A stretch of 64,000 nucleotides of DNA from Leptolinea sp964397625 (GCA_964397625.1 CAYNJT010000008.1:1-64000), one strand, 5' to 3'; positions 16,187 through 25,381 are shown, counted from the stretch's first letter. Notes: generated from the letters alone by a model not told the origin. Numbers and translations are program-made.

Positions 16187-17656
16187 TTAATTCCCTTTGA
16201 TGTATAACAATCGATTATAGCGGGAGAATGGAGTGTCTCTCGTCGCAAGTTGATAGCCTGCAGAAGCAAGAATATTCTGCTGTTCCGATGTTAGAAAGAG
16301 CGGGGTAATTACGTATACCTTACCTTTCCAGGTTTTTGATTCGGCAATCATGTTCCAATCTGTCTGCCAGACAGAAGAAATGATCTCATTGTTTTTGAGG
16401 ATTTCTGAAAAGAAATAATTGTAGTATCCGCCTTCATAAGGATTTACAACCAGTACCGTACTTCCGGGTTGCCAACTGTCATGGATACGTGAAGTGATTA
16501 CATCAGCATTGCCTTTTGATCCCTCATAATATGTAACTAGCGCGGGGATATTAAACAGGAGAATAATGCAAACCATTCCCATTGAGCTGATTATTTCCCG
16601 TCTGGGCAGGCCATAAGTTTTCTTCAAACCAGCAAGATAGTGTTCAAAATTCTGTTGAATTGTTGAAAGTGCCAGTCCAGCCGGTAAGAGAAGTATGGGA
16701 AGATAAGGAAGTAATTGCCTGGGCATGAAAAAATATTTTTTTAAATAATCAAAGGTGATGATCAACACAATTTGAAGAAAAATGCTATAGAGCAGTGTTG
16801 ATGAAGCCGAAAACGGCTTTTTCATCAGAACAAGAATTCCATAGATTTCAAGAACCAGACAAAGAAAACCCCACCCCCAACTCCATTCGGGAGAGATGGA
16901 ATAAAAGGGAAGCCACCCCAGCCCGGTAAACACAGTCTGAATGAATGTAATGCCACTTTCCAAAAAAGGATTGCTAAAAGTGACACGGCCGCTGAAAAGG
17001 AGAAACCCGGCGGCAAACGCGATCAAGATGGATATGTAACTGATAAGAAGATAACGAAAAGAACGCTTACGATCCAGCGGTTTTTCATCGGAGAACAGAA
17101 ACCAGAGGATTCCATTAGCCAACACCAGAAGGACATACATATGAAAATAAATACCCATGATGGCGGTAATCGTGAAAACGATCCATTGACGGGGATCATC
17201 GGATTTCATGGCGCGTAAAAGTAACAGGGTCGAAAACAGATAGAAAAAGGTAAATGAGGCGTAGAAGCGGAGTTCCTGAGAGTATTGAATAAGGAAAGGT
17301 GATAAAGCTGCCAGAAATGTCCCCCAGAGGGCGCTGCGAGTGTCCAGCAAGTCTTTGAAGAGCAGGTAGCAAACTGGCAGGGTTAGAGAGCCCCAGATAA
17401 CAGAAGGAAATCGTAGAATGGCATTCCCGGAACCCAGACGGCTGAACAACCAGGTAATGAAATAATCCATGGGCATGGCCATCACATGCGAACGCACAAT
17501 AAAGATGATCTCCTCCAGATTTTTAGCCTTGGTCACCCCAAAGACGCCGACCTCATCGTACCAGAGGATGTCATTCCCCAATTGAAACAGGCGAAGCAGG
17601 AATCCAAGGAATACAATTGACAGAATGATTTTGTGTTGTTTTATTGTTCGGGTCAT
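16187..17656 (-). CDS. GT-C (family 39 / ArnT-like) glycosyltransferase, membrane
   Basis: 489 residues with about 10-12 hydrophobic helices. The first extracytoplasmic loop has the acidic WYDEVGVF motif typical of lipid-sugar-dependent GT-C enzymes. RFPSVIWGSLTLPVCYLL and the SPFLIQYSQELRFYA stretch match the dolichyl-phosphate-mannose mannosyltransferase/ArnT group. A soluble C-terminal domain of about 110 residues follows. It probably transfers a sugar from a polyprenyl carrier to a surface acceptor; donor and acceptor are unknown. Divergent from the next membrane gene. No clear SD. Confidence 0.85.
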   Translation of the reverse strand: MTRTIKQHKIILSIVFLGFLLRLFQLGNDILWYDEVGVFGVTKAKNLEEIIFIVRSHVMAMPMDYFITWLFSRLGSGNAILRFPSVIWGSLTLPVCYLLFKDLLDTRSALWGTFLAALSPFLIQYSQELRFYASFTFFYLFSTLLLLRAMKSDDPRQWIVFTITAIMGIYFHMYVLLVLANGILWFLFSDEKPLDRKRSFRYLLISYISILIAFAAGFLLFSGRVTFSNPFLESGITFIQTVFTGLGWLPFYSISPEWSWGWGFLCLVLEIYGILVLMKKPFSASSTLLYSIFLQIVLIITFDYLKKYFFMPRQLLPYLPILLLPAGLALSTIQQNFEHYLAGLKKTYGLPRREIISSMGMVCIILLFNIPALVTYYEGSKGNADVITSRIHDSWQPGSTVLVVNPYEGGYYNYFFSEILKNNEIISSVWQTDWNMIAESKTWKGKVYVITPLFLTSEQQNILASAGYQLATRDTPFSRYNRLLYIKGN

Positions 17657-17667
17657 ATGGATTTAGA

Positions 17668-17695
17668 TTGAGATTTTCTTGGGGATGGCTATAAT
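17668..17695 (+). promoter_or_regulatory. Sigma70-like promoter for the 17776 gene
   Basis: TTGAGA (17668-17673), 16-base spacer, TATAAT (17690-17695); leader of about 75 bases to the start codon. Confidence 0.55.
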
Positions 17696-17775
17696 TCTAT
17701 AGGATTTCTTCGCATAATGAAATTATTGCCACCCAGTAAATTATTAACAACAATCCAAATTCCCTGAGAGGTTTT

Positions 17776-18885
17776 TTGAAACCACCATTATTCTTCAAGA
17801 AGATTCAACCATGGATGGTCGTAGTTTGTTTGGCTTTTCTCTATTGCCTGATTACACTTATCAGGAGTAATGGTAATCCTTTAACATTTGTGATGATCGG
17901 GCGGAAGTACGATCCGGCTCACGGGGTGACCAACCTGGGCTATGATGGTCAATTCGCTTACCAGATTGCCTTAAACCCGGTGGGTGCCGCGCCTACCCTG
18001 GATATACCAGCCTACCGCTACCAGCGCATTGTGTACCCGCTTACGGCGCGATTATTGGCTCTGGGAAACGCGACGGCGATTCCATGGATGTTGATCTTCA
18101 TCAATCTGGCCAGCCTGGCATTGGGAACTCTGGCAACAGAAAAACTGTTGAAAGACCATGGGCAAAGCCGCTGGTACGCGCTGGTCTACGGGCTTTTTGC
18201 CGGACAGCTGCTCGCGTTGCGGCTTGACCTGACCGAACCGCTGGCTTACATGCTGGCGCAGTGGGGAGTCCTGTTGTTTGATCGCAAACGGTACGGCTGG
18301 AGCGGCGTATTGTTTGCCCTGGCAGGCCTGACGCGCGAATTGACCTTACTCTTCCCGGCAGCCTGCGCGCTCGCGCTGCTGATCAAAGACCGCAGAATGT
18401 GGGGAGCCGCCTGGGGAACGCTTATTGTGCTTCCCTTTGCCCTGTGGCAGGTGTTTTTACGGTACTGGCTCGGAAGCTGGGGGGTCAGTTCTGGCGGGGC
18501 GTTTTCCAGTTCATTTGAGATTATCCCGTACAAGGGTTGGTGGGGTTATCACACACCGGAAACCTTGATCTTCGTGTTGTTCTCCATCTTTGTCCTGTTG
18601 GTGGCTTTAATCCCGGCCACGGCGGGTATCATCACTGGTATAAAAAATATCTGGCAGCGGAAATGGGGGACTGGTGTATGGATCCTGCTGCTGAACGCGT
18701 TGATCTTTCCCTTCCTGCCCACGTCGAATGTGTTGAATCCGCCCGGCCTGGTGCGGGTGGTTATCGGTCTGGTAGCGGCGGTGCTGGATTACGGCGCGCT
18801 GGAGGGGTCAAAAACCGCCCTGCGGTTCAGTCTGTTATGGCTTTTTCTGCTGGCCTTTGGTGAAGGCCTGGTGGCGATATATTAA
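17776..18885 (+). CDS. Polytopic membrane protein, GT-C-like surface glycan protein
   Basis: 369 residues, about nine hydrophobic segments. TTG start with GAGAGG five bases upstream; an ATG at codon 14 is the alternative. The loop after the first helix reads NLGYDGQFAYQIAL and then YRYQRIVYPLTARLLA. A YDGQ-type acidic loop followed by a YP motif is seen in GT-C-like proteins annotated as cell-surface glycopolymer formation proteins, so a glycosyltransferase role is inferred. Neighbouring genes are also membrane glycan-type proteins. Convergent with the VanZ-like gene. Confidence 0.7.
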   Translation: MKPPLFFKKIQPWMVVVCLAFLYCLITLIRSNGNPLTFVMIGRKYDPAHGVTNLGYDGQFAYQIALNPVGAAPTLDIPAYRYQRIVYPLTARLLALGNATAIPWMLIFINLASLALGTLATEKLLKDHGQSRWYALVYGLFAGQLLALRLDLTEPLAYMLAQWGVLLFDRKRYGWSGVLFALAGLTRELTLLFPAACALALLIKDRRMWGAAWGTLIVLPFALWQVFLRYWLGSWGVSSGGAFSSSFEIIPYKGWWGYHTPETLIFVLFSIFVLLVALIPATAGIITGIKNIWQRKWGTGVWILLLNALIFPFLPTSNVLNPPGLVRVVIGLVAAVLDYGALEGSKTALRFSLLWLFLLAFGEGLVAIY

Positions 18886-18911
18886 AACCCTGGTTGAAGT
18901 GATTCTTTCTA

Positions 18912-19826
18912 TTATTTAAAAAGCGACCCCGTGCCCGACGCGAACAAAACCAACAGGTGCATATAGCAAATGATAGCCAGCACAGGCAGGATCCACAGGT
19001 GAGTCGTTCGTATCGCTGACAGCGTGGACGGAAGTTCGGAAACGTCTGAAGATAACTTTGGATGTTGCATTCGGCTGCGGTAAAGGTAAATCATCAATGG
19101 CGCGATCATCAGAAAACTGACGTTCCAGACGACCAGCCATTCGGGATACACCCCTTGGAACATGCCCTGATTGGCCTGAACGTTAAACAGATGAACGCAG
19201 ATAATGACCATACCCGTAGCGCCGAACAAGATCACCCATAACAATCCCGCGTAATAGCGAAGAAACCGAAACCATATCCAGTTTCCTGTTTTTACTGTCT
19301 TCAATCCAAGGATCGTGAAAACGCCGATCAGCGCCGATGAGCTGTTTACCGCCATATCGATCCAGCCGTAGGTTCGCCCGGGGTGAATGCCCTGTTCCAG
19401 CTCGTCCACCACTCCCAGCAGTGATGTACACAGAAACACCAAGATGAGGATGCCTTTGCCGTAGTAATCCCGTGAAAGAACAGTGAAAATCAGCCAGGCC
19501 AGGATGACATATTCCGGGATGTGGATGTGTTTGTTCGGGTTATCAACGGATTGAAAAATGACCAGCACGATCAACGCGCAGGGGATAAGGTACAGGAGGT
19601 TGCGAAGGTCTCTCTTAGTTCGCCACAGATAATATACAAAGGCACTGCCGAAAAGCAACACCAGCACAACGGGGATCCTTCCGGCAAATACAATCCCAAA
19701 GTTTGCCTCGATGTAGCGGTACACCAGAATGGCGTCAGGGATCATGAACACGTACAGAGCGATCACGACCCAGAGGAGCGGGGTAATCCAGTATTTATGT
19801 CGGAGATTTTGGAGTCGCTGTAACAT
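18912..19826 (-). CDS. VanZ-like membrane protein
   Basis: 304 residues, about eight hydrophobic helices. The central motif VDELEQGIHPGRTYGWIDMAVNS fits the VanZ pattern (DExxQ...PGR...D...N) known from the teicoplanin-resistance accessory protein and many uncharacterised relatives. There is an extra C-terminal membrane half beyond a simple VanZ. SD AGGAATTG. Its function is not known; the neighbours suggest surface-polymer biology. Confidence 0.75.
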   Translation of the reverse strand: MLQRLQNLRHKYWITPLLWVVIALYVFMIPDAILVYRYIEANFGIVFAGRIPVVLVLLFGSAFVYYLWRTKRDLRNLLYLIPCALIVLVIFQSVDNPNKHIHIPEYVILAWLIFTVLSRDYYGKGILILVFLCTSLLGVVDELEQGIHPGRTYGWIDMAVNSSSALIGVFTILGLKTVKTGNWIWFRFLRYYAGLLWVILFGATGMVIICVHLFNVQANQGMFQGVYPEWLVVWNVSFLMIAPLMIYLYRSRMQHPKLSSDVSELPSTLSAIRTTHLWILPVLAIICYMHLLVLFASGTGSLFK

Positions 19827-19855
19827 TCAATTCCTGACAATTGATCGGGTTAATC

Positions 19856-20707
19856 TTAACGCCCAATAAAATGATTGTTCACAATCCAGCTGTAGCTGAC
19901 CAACAGGGAAAACGCGGTCAGGCCGTACAGCAGCGCGGTTTTGCCGTGAAAATGTGTGTTCCGAATAAGGTTGTAGCCCACCAGCAGGATGGCCGGGAAG
20001 AGCGGCATGGAGAACAGGTTCCAGTCGCTGTACAGTCCAATGGAGGATACCCAGACCAGCGAAAAGGGTATGCCAACGCACGCGCCGGTCAACAGGAAGC
20101 CATTGAAGGGTTCCAATTTNNNNNNNNNNNNNNNNNNNNNNNNNNNNNNNNNNNNNNNNNNNNNNNNNNNNNNNNNNNNNNNNNNNNNNNNNNNNNNNNN
20201 NNNNNNNNNNNNNNNNNNNTGCAGGTTGGATTCCCACATCTCGTCAAAGCGTACGTGCATCATGCCGCGCATGGCCTGCGTTGGAATCCAGCTTTTATAG
20301 ATCACCATGTCTGCCGATACCATGTTGCTTTGCAGCAGGCAACACGCGCCGAAAAAGGCAAGGCACAGGGCGATAAGATAAATCTTTCTGGAAAAGAAAT
20401 GCTCGTTGGCGTTCGCGAGGAATCGATACAGCGCCTGATCCCGCCGGGTGTTCCACAGCGCAGCCATGCCAATCAGGATGGCCAGACCGGAGACGATCAA
20501 TACGCCAATCGGGATGAGCCGCAGCCGGTTAAACGCAAAGCCAAAGATGACCTGCTGCAAGGCGGCGTTGTTGAGGTTGTTCGGGTCGGGCAGCGGTTTG
20601 ACAAAGAAGCTGGAATAGATGGACAGTCCAACCAGCAGAAGGAAAAAGCCGTAATACACGGCCGTTTCGACCGTGTTCCAAAGGGAAGCACCGCGGGTGG
20701 TTTTCAT
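19856..20707 (-). CDS. Unknown polytopic membrane protein, interrupted by assembly gap
   Basis: Both sides of the N-run read open in the same frame with the 100-N placeholder. The N-terminal part (20220-20707) has three to four hydrophobic helices and an extracytoplasmic segment SADMVIYKSWIPTQAMRGMMH. The C-terminal part (19856-20119) has about three helices ending HFIGR. The true gap length is unknown, so the frame and total length are not secure. The start ATG overlaps the stop of the upstream gene by four bases, indicating a two-gene unit. The family is not recognised. Confidence 0.6.
   Translation of the reverse strand: MKTTRGASLWNTVETAVYYGFFLLLVGLSIYSSFFVKPLPDPNNLNNAALQQVIFGFAFNRLRLIPIGVLIVSGLAILIGMAALWNTRRDQALYRFLANANEHFFSRKIYLIALCLAFFGACCLLQSNMVSADMVIYKSWIPTQAMRGMMHVRFDEMWESNLXXXXXXXXXXXXXXXXXXXXXXXXXXXXXXXXXXKLEPFNGFLLTGACVGIPFSLVWVSSIGLYSDWNLFSMPLFPAILLVGYNLIRNTHFHGKTALLYGLTAFSLLVSYSWIVNNHFIGR
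20120..20219. other. Scaffold gap (100 N)
   Basis: Exactly 100 N, the standard placeholder for a gap of unknown size. It removes the middle of a membrane-protein gene. Confidence 0.98.
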
Positions 20708-21441
20708 CCCGTTTTGGACCTACCCTGACGGTCAATAAGAAACAGGCTGGCAAACAGGATCGGGATGGAAACGTAGACCACGGGCATCCAGATCCCGCTT
20801 CTGTCCTCGAAATAGATCGGGTCGGTGAGCAGGTCGATCCACATAACGATGTTCACAATCAGCACGATGCCCAGCCCGGCGGCAGCGAGGCGGCCTGCGA
20901 GGCCTTGCGGCAGAAAATCACGCGCTGAGAGCGTCAGCCAGCGGTGGATCAGGGTGAGAATAAAGAAGAAAACTGCCACGGCCAGCAGCCACAACAGGAT
21001 GGGACGCAGACGCACGTACAGGAAGATGTACGGTTCCATGCGCGGGAAGCGCTGCGCGTCCATCAGGAATTCCAGTCCGCCCAGTAGAAGGATCACCGCC
21101 AGCGACAGGCAGAAGTACGCGGACGACAGGAAGGGATGGGCAGTATGCCATACCCGGATTGTCTTTTCCAAACGGGTTGTCCACGCTGGAGAAGTTAATA
21201 CTTTGATAAACAGGCCGAGCGCGGTGGTTATAACAATGCAAAAAAGACCCAAAGTCAGTATGCGAGCCAGCGAAAAATTGGCGATGAAGGTGTTCTTTGA
21301 TTCGGATGGCGGGAGGTTTAGGACGCTGACCAGTGACAGCAATCCTGCCAACGCGAACAGCAGGAAGAAAAGGCTGAAGGTGAGGCGGGGAGGTAATGAC
21401 CTTATATGGTCAGGTTTAGGTTCGAGTGGGGTGGGAGTCAC
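20704..21441 (-). CDS. Unknown membrane protein
   Basis: 245 residues from a GTG start, with about six hydrophobic helices (about 22-42, 55-77, 105-125, 140-162, 185-205, 215-232). No motif I recognise. GTG is the first codon after a TATAAT box at a 6-base distance, so a leaderless transcript is likely. Co-transcribed with the gapped membrane gene (ATGA overlap). Confidence 0.7.
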   Translation of the reverse strand: MTPTPLEPKPDHIRSLPPRLTFSLFFLLFALAGLLSLVSVLNLPPSESKNTFIANFSLARILTLGLFCIVITTALGLFIKVLTSPAWTTRLEKTIRVWHTAHPFLSSAYFCLSLAVILLLGGLEFLMDAQRFPRMEPYIFLYVRLRPILLWLLAVAVFFFILTLIHRWLTLSARDFLPQGLAGRLAAAGLGIVLIVNIVMWIDLLTDPIYFEDRSGIWMPVVYVSIPILFASLFLIDRQGRSKTG

Positions 21442-21447
21442 GGCACT

Positions 21448-21453
21448 ATTATA
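21448..21453 (-). promoter_or_regulatory. -10 box (TATAAT) 6 nt before a GTG start; probable leaderless transcript
   Basis: On the minus strand TATAAT, AGTGCC, GTG. No SD is possible in that space. A 12-base palindrome GCAAAATTTTGC (21466-21477) lies in the -35 region and could be an operator. Confidence 0.5.
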
Positions 21454-21496
21454 GAGTAGAAATTAGCAAAATTTTGCGGGAAGAACAGGAAAAAGA

Positions 21497-21520
21497 AAAT
21501 TGACCGCATCCGGTCAATTT
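21497..21520 (-). terminator. Intrinsic terminator of tRNA-Arg
   Basis: Ten-base perfect arms AAATTGACCG / CGGTCAATTT with a four-base loop, followed on the minus strand by TTCTTTTT. It lies 28 bases downstream of the tRNA 3' end. Confidence 0.85.
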
Positions 21521-21547
21521 CCGCCTGTTGTCTTGGCCTCAGAATAG

Positions 21548-21619
21548 TGTCCCCGGTGAGACTCGAACTCACACTTCCAGCTTCGGAGGCTGACGCTCTA
21601 TCCATTGCGCTACGGGGAC
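21548..21619 (-). tRNA. tRNA-Arg (anticodon CCG)
   Basis: Full cloverleaf: seven-base acceptor stem GTCCCCG/CGGGGAC plus discriminator A, anticodon stem TCAGC/GCTGG with loop CTCCGAA giving anticodon CCG (reads CGG), and T-arm GTGAG-TTCGAGT-CTCAC. CCA is not encoded. Flanked by a terminator at 21497-21520. A TAAAAT box just upstream overlaps the end of the 21628 gene. Confidence 0.95.
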
Positions 21620-21627
21620 AGGTTTGT

Positions 21628-22320
21628 CTATTTTACCACGTGGGAATCGGGTTTGAGCAGCAGTTTCACCCGCGTCAGAGCCGCGCTGCCGGGGTCCAGT
21701 TCAAGCGCGACCAGCACTTCATCCGCGCGGCCGGTGGCGCCTTCACGCGCCTGCAGGGTCATGGTAATGATACCCGCGCCATTCTCACGTTGTTCCACTT
21801 TCATTTGATGAATGAGCGGGCGCAGGTCGTAGGGTTTGCCGCGGCGTTCGCGCGGCAGGCTTTCGGCGGCCATCAATGTTTCCACCTTCCGGCGGATTTC
21901 ATCCAGGTTTATACTGGCAGGCAGGTCAAGCCGGTATTCGGCGGCTTCCACGCGGGTTTGCAACGCGGGCGTGGAAAGCGGCACCTCTTCCGCGCGAAGG
22001 GCGCGCAATCCGTCTGGCGCGGATAGGTTGACGCGCTCACAGAAGCTCTGCAGATCCGGCGCTTCGTTGAACCAGAAGTCGACCAGTTCTTCAGAACCGG
22101 TAACGCCCAGCGGCATGGCGCTTGCCAGGTTGACGCGCGGCCCGGGGTTGAATCCCTGGGTGTAGGCGACTTTCAGCCTGGCGCGCCGCAGCACGCGTTC
22201 CCATATCTTTTGCAGGTCCAGCGCGCCGGTGTAGATCAACGGGCCGGATTTAGAGAAAGTCACCCTGACACGGGTCAAAGCGGGAGATGGACTGTTTTTC
22301 TGGGCGTTTGGTGTTTCCAT
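21628..22320 (-). CDS. TIGR03936 (DUF2344) radical-SAM-linked protein
   Basis: 230 residues from ATG 22320, which lies two bases after the stop of the radical-SAM gene and has AGAGG upstream; an in-frame start at 22377 would overlap that gene. Motifs RVRVTFSKSGPLIYTGALDLQKIWERVLRRA and TQGFNPGPRVNLASAMPLGV (read in two parts) are those of the family that always accompanies, or is fused to, the TIGR03960 radical-SAM protein. Biochemical function is unknown. The association with RNA-processing genes elsewhere suggests RNA modification. Confidence 0.88.
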   Translation of the reverse strand: METPNAQKNSPSPALTRVRVTFSKSGPLIYTGALDLQKIWERVLRRARLKVAYTQGFNPGPRVNLASAMPLGVTGSEELVDFWFNEAPDLQSFCERVNLSAPDGLRALRAEEVPLSTPALQTRVEAAEYRLDLPASINLDEIRRKVETLMAAESLPRERRGKPYDLRPLIHQMKVEQRENGAGIITMTLQAREGATGRADEVLVALELDPGSAALTRVKLLLKPDSHVVK

Positions 22321-22322
22321 GG

Positions 22323-24236
22323 TCAGGCCTCTACCGCTTGCTGTTTTCTTTTCGGCCGGGTGGGCGGGCAGTTCCACTCACCGGATTTAATACCGGTCTT
22401 CAGGCTGGAGTAGGAAGCCAGAATGCCGCAGTTGTGACAGCCTTCGCGGCAGTCTTCACGGGTTTCGCCGCGCAGGCTCATCTGGTAATCCTGTTTCAGG
22501 TACTCCAGTTCGATACCGCTGCCCAGGTGCTGCCAGGGGAGGATCTCATCCAGATCGCGCGGCCGGTGGCTGTACGTCAGGGGATCGATGCCGCAATCGA
22601 CAAAGGCCTGCTGCCACAGGTCAAAGTTGAAGCAGTCCTGCCAGGCGTCAAAGCGGCAGCCCAGTTCCCAGGCGCGCTTGATCACCCGTGCCGTGCGGCG
22701 GTCGCCGCGCGAAAGCCAGGCTTCCAGCAGGCTTGATTCGGGATCCGCCCAGGTCATTTTCAGTCCGGGTCGGCGGAGTTCGTTCCTCAGGTAGTTCAAT
22801 TTCTCGCGGATGGAATCGATATTGTCGCAGGTGGCCCACTGGAAGGGGGTATGCGGTTTGGGGATGAAGGTGCTTACCCCGGCATGCACTTTAATTCTGC
22901 CGCCGACTTTCTTCCGCCCGATGGCATAAACCTGCTGGCAGAGGTCGGCGATGGCAGCCACATCCTCCATTGTCTCGGAAGGGTGCCCGATCATGAAGTA
23001 CAGCTTGATGGACGTCCAGCCGCGGTCAAAGATATCCGAGGCGGTTTGCAGCAATTGATCGGTGGAAACCGGCTTGTTGATGATGCGGCGCATGCGTTCC
23101 GTGGCGGCTTCGGGCGCCAGAGTGAACCCGCCGGAGGGGCGCAGATCGCGCAGGCGTTCCATTAACTCAACGGAGAAGGATTCAATGCGCAGAGAGGGCA
23201 GGGAGACAGTGATCTGCCGGCCGGCGAACCTGTCAAGAATGGCCTGTGCCAGCTCGGTAATATGCGTATAGTCAGAAGATGAAAGGGATAGCAGGGCGAC
23301 TTCTTCATAGCCGGTCTGGTCCAGCGCGGCTTCGATGGCATCCACCACCTCATCCACCGGACGTTCACGCACGGGGCGCAGAATGTGCCCGGCCTGACAG
23401 AAACGGCAGCCGCGGCTGCATCCGCGCATTATCTCTACCGCCACCCGGTTATGCACGGTATCAATGTTCGGTACCAGAAAACGGGTGACCGGCGGCGGCA
23501 GGGGAACGGTGAAACGCTTGACGATCTGCTTCGGCGCGTGAGAGTCGTTGGGATTTAAGCGGGTCACCTTACCGGTGGGAGAATACTCTACATCATAGAA
23601 GGAAGGGATATATATGCCTTCGATGCCAGCAAGACGCTGCAGAAGGTCATTTTTACGCGCGCCGGATGATTTCCATGCCTGCCAGGTATTCAACAGGTCG
23701 TCCATAACAGCTTCCCCATCACCCAGGAAAAAGGCGTCCATAAAGGGCGCAAGCGGTTCGGGGTTAAACGTGGAATGTCCGCCGGCAATGATCAATGGGA
23801 AGGTTTCGTCTCGTTCTCTGGCTTCAAAGGGAATGCCGGCCAGATCAAGGGCGTTCAGCACATTCGTGTAAAGGGTTTCGTATGGAATGGAAAAACCGAT
23901 GATATCAAACGCGGAGACCGGGTTCTTGCTTTCCAACGCGTATAACGGGATTTCAGCAGCCCGCATTTCGTCTTCCATATCCTTCCAGGGCAGGTAAACC
24001 CTCTCGGCCAGCGCGTCGTCACGCCGGTTGATGGAGTCATACAGAATGGACATGCCCAGGTTGGGCAACCCGATATCATAGATTTCCGGGAAGACCAGCG
24101 CCACCCGTGTATGGGCGGATTGCCAGTCTTTTTGCACCTGATTGAATTCCCCGCCCACATAACGGCCGGGTTTTTGCACTTTTAGCAGTACCCGCTGCAG
24201 GCGGGCAGAAACATCGGTGGATGAAACCAATAACAT
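22323..24236 (-). CDS. TIGR03960 family B12-binding-like radical SAM protein
   Basis: 637 residues. N-terminal cobalamin-binding-like domain (RVALVFPEIYDIGLPNLGMSI; IIAGGHSTFNPEPLAPF), then a radical-SAM core with the 4Fe-4S cluster motif CSRGCRFCQAG (CxxxCxxC). A C-terminal region has additional Cys (EDCREGCHNCG), which may bind a second cluster. SD AGGAG. Paired with the TIGR03936 partner immediately downstream. The reaction is not established for this family. Confidence 0.92.
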   Translation of the reverse strand: MLLVSSTDVSARLQRVLLKVQKPGRYVGGEFNQVQKDWQSAHTRVALVFPEIYDIGLPNLGMSILYDSINRRDDALAERVYLPWKDMEDEMRAAEIPLYALESKNPVSAFDIIGFSIPYETLYTNVLNALDLAGIPFEARERDETFPLIIAGGHSTFNPEPLAPFMDAFFLGDGEAVMDDLLNTWQAWKSSGARKNDLLQRLAGIEGIYIPSFYDVEYSPTGKVTRLNPNDSHAPKQIVKRFTVPLPPPVTRFLVPNIDTVHNRVAVEIMRGCSRGCRFCQAGHILRPVRERPVDEVVDAIEAALDQTGYEEVALLSLSSSDYTHITELAQAILDRFAGRQITVSLPSLRIESFSVELMERLRDLRPSGGFTLAPEAATERMRRIINKPVSTDQLLQTASDIFDRGWTSIKLYFMIGHPSETMEDVAAIADLCQQVYAIGRKKVGGRIKVHAGVSTFIPKPHTPFQWATCDNIDSIREKLNYLRNELRRPGLKMTWADPESSLLEAWLSRGDRRTARVIKRAWELGCRFDAWQDCFNFDLWQQAFVDCGIDPLTYSHRPRDLDEILPWQHLGSGIELEYLKQDYQMSLRGETREDCREGCHNCGILASYSSLKTGIKSGEWNCPPTRPKRKQQAVEA

Positions 24237-24279
24237 GCTCCTGAAACTCTGGATTAAACCGGATGGATTTTACCCGATT

Positions 24280-25071
24280 TTACAGAGTTCCTTTATACAT
24301 CCCACCATCCACCGGGATCATCACACCGGTCAGGTAAGACGCGGCCGGGGAGAGCAGGAAAACCGCCACATTGGCGAATTCTTCCGGGGTGGCCATGCGC
24401 CCCAACGGGGATTCGGCGGATTGGAGTCGGGCTTCTTCTTCAACGGTGGAGTGCTTGCTCTGCGCGCGGACCTGAAGCAGGTCGGTGACCCGTTCGGTAA
24501 CCGTCCAACCGGGCAGGATGGAATTGAAGCGTATGCCTTCGTGCCCCAGTTCCAGCGCCAGGGTTTTGGTCAGCCCTACCGTGGCAAGCCGCAACGAATT
24601 CGACAGAACCAGATTGACAATGGGCTGCTTAACAGACATGGAGGTGACCGTCAACACACTGGCGGCTGTCGATTTCCGCAGAGCCGGCAATGCTGACCGG
24701 ATGAGACGCACATGCGCCAGACAGACCAGATCATACGCTTTTTCCCAGGCAACATCATCAAAGCTTTCAAAACTGCCAGCCGGGGGTCCGCCGGTATTGG
24801 TTACCAGCAGGTCAAGACCGCCGTAATGGTTAGTAGTCTGTGATACCAGGAAATCCGCCACTCCCGGATCGGCCATATCACCAGCCAGGGTGATGACTTC
24901 ACCACCGGTTTCAGATTTCAACTGGTCGCAGGCGCGGGCCAGTTTTTCCGGGTTGCGGCTGTTGATAACCACCTTTGCGCCTTCTAACAATAACTGCCGG
25001 GCTGTGGCATATCCCAGCCCCCGGCTTGCACCCGTAACCAGCGCGACGCGGTCTTTCAATTTCAAGTCCAT
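24280..25071 (-). CDS. SDR-family oxidoreductase lacking the YxxxK motif
   Basis: 263 residues with an intact cofactor site TGASRGLG (14-21), NTGG in place of NNAG, and the conserved C-terminal SYLTGVMIPVDGG. Aligned by eye with FabG-type SDRs, the catalytic Tyr-x-x-x-Lys region reads LSNSLRLATVGLTKTLALE, so both Tyr and Lys are replaced (Ser and Arg). It may belong to an SDR subfamily with an altered catalytic site, or bind nucleotide without normal reductase activity. SD AAGGAG. Follows the DUF503 gene by 10 bases. Confidence 0.85.
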   Translation of the reverse strand: MDLKLKDRVALVTGASRGLGYATARQLLLEGAKVVINSRNPEKLARACDQLKSETGGEVITLAGDMADPGVADFLVSQTTNHYGGLDLLVTNTGGPPAGSFESFDDVAWEKAYDLVCLAHVRLIRSALPALRKSTAASVLTVTSMSVKQPIVNLVLSNSLRLATVGLTKTLALELGHEGIRFNSILPGWTVTERVTDLLQVRAQSKHSTVEEEARLQSAESPLGRMATPEEFANVAVFLLSPAASYLTGVMIPVDGGMYKGTL

Positions 25072-25081
25072 GTTGTGCTCC

Positions 25082-25366
25082 TTAAAAACACTCTATATGA
25101 TATTGCAGTATCTCCAGGTCCGGCCAGGTATCGGCGGTAAAGTCAACAACACGCTGGAGAAAGGCCTGAACTTCACCGCAATTGGTGCTTAGTGCCGCGC
25201 ACTGAATACCCGCTTCATGGTGATGATCGAGCAGGTCAACTTCAGCCGCGGCGATATTGAATTCACGGTGCAGGCGGGCCAGAACAGGCTGCAAACGGCT
25301 GCGCTTTTGTTTCAATGACTGGCAGTCAGGAAGCGAAAGATGTAGGGTCAACAAACCAACAGCCAT
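25082..25366 (-). CDS. DUF503 (YlxP-like) protein
   Basis: 94 residues. MAVGLLTLHLSLPDCQSLKQKR matches the start of the DUF503 family, a small ferredoxin-like-fold protein usually found in the nusA-infB-rbfA region. Here it is in another context, upstream of an SDR gene. SD AGGTG. Function unknown. Confidence 0.85.
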   Translation of the reverse strand: MAVGLLTLHLSLPDCQSLKQKRSRLQPVLARLHREFNIAAAEVDLLDHHHEAGIQCAALSTNCGEVQAFLQRVVDFTADTWPDLEILQYHIECF

Positions 25367-25381
25367 ACTGCACCTGCTTTC

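Noticed and set aside
21466..21477. GCAAAATTTTGC palindrome as a separate operator
   Set aside because: Short AT-rich palindromes are common. It is mentioned only as context for the minus-strand promoter.
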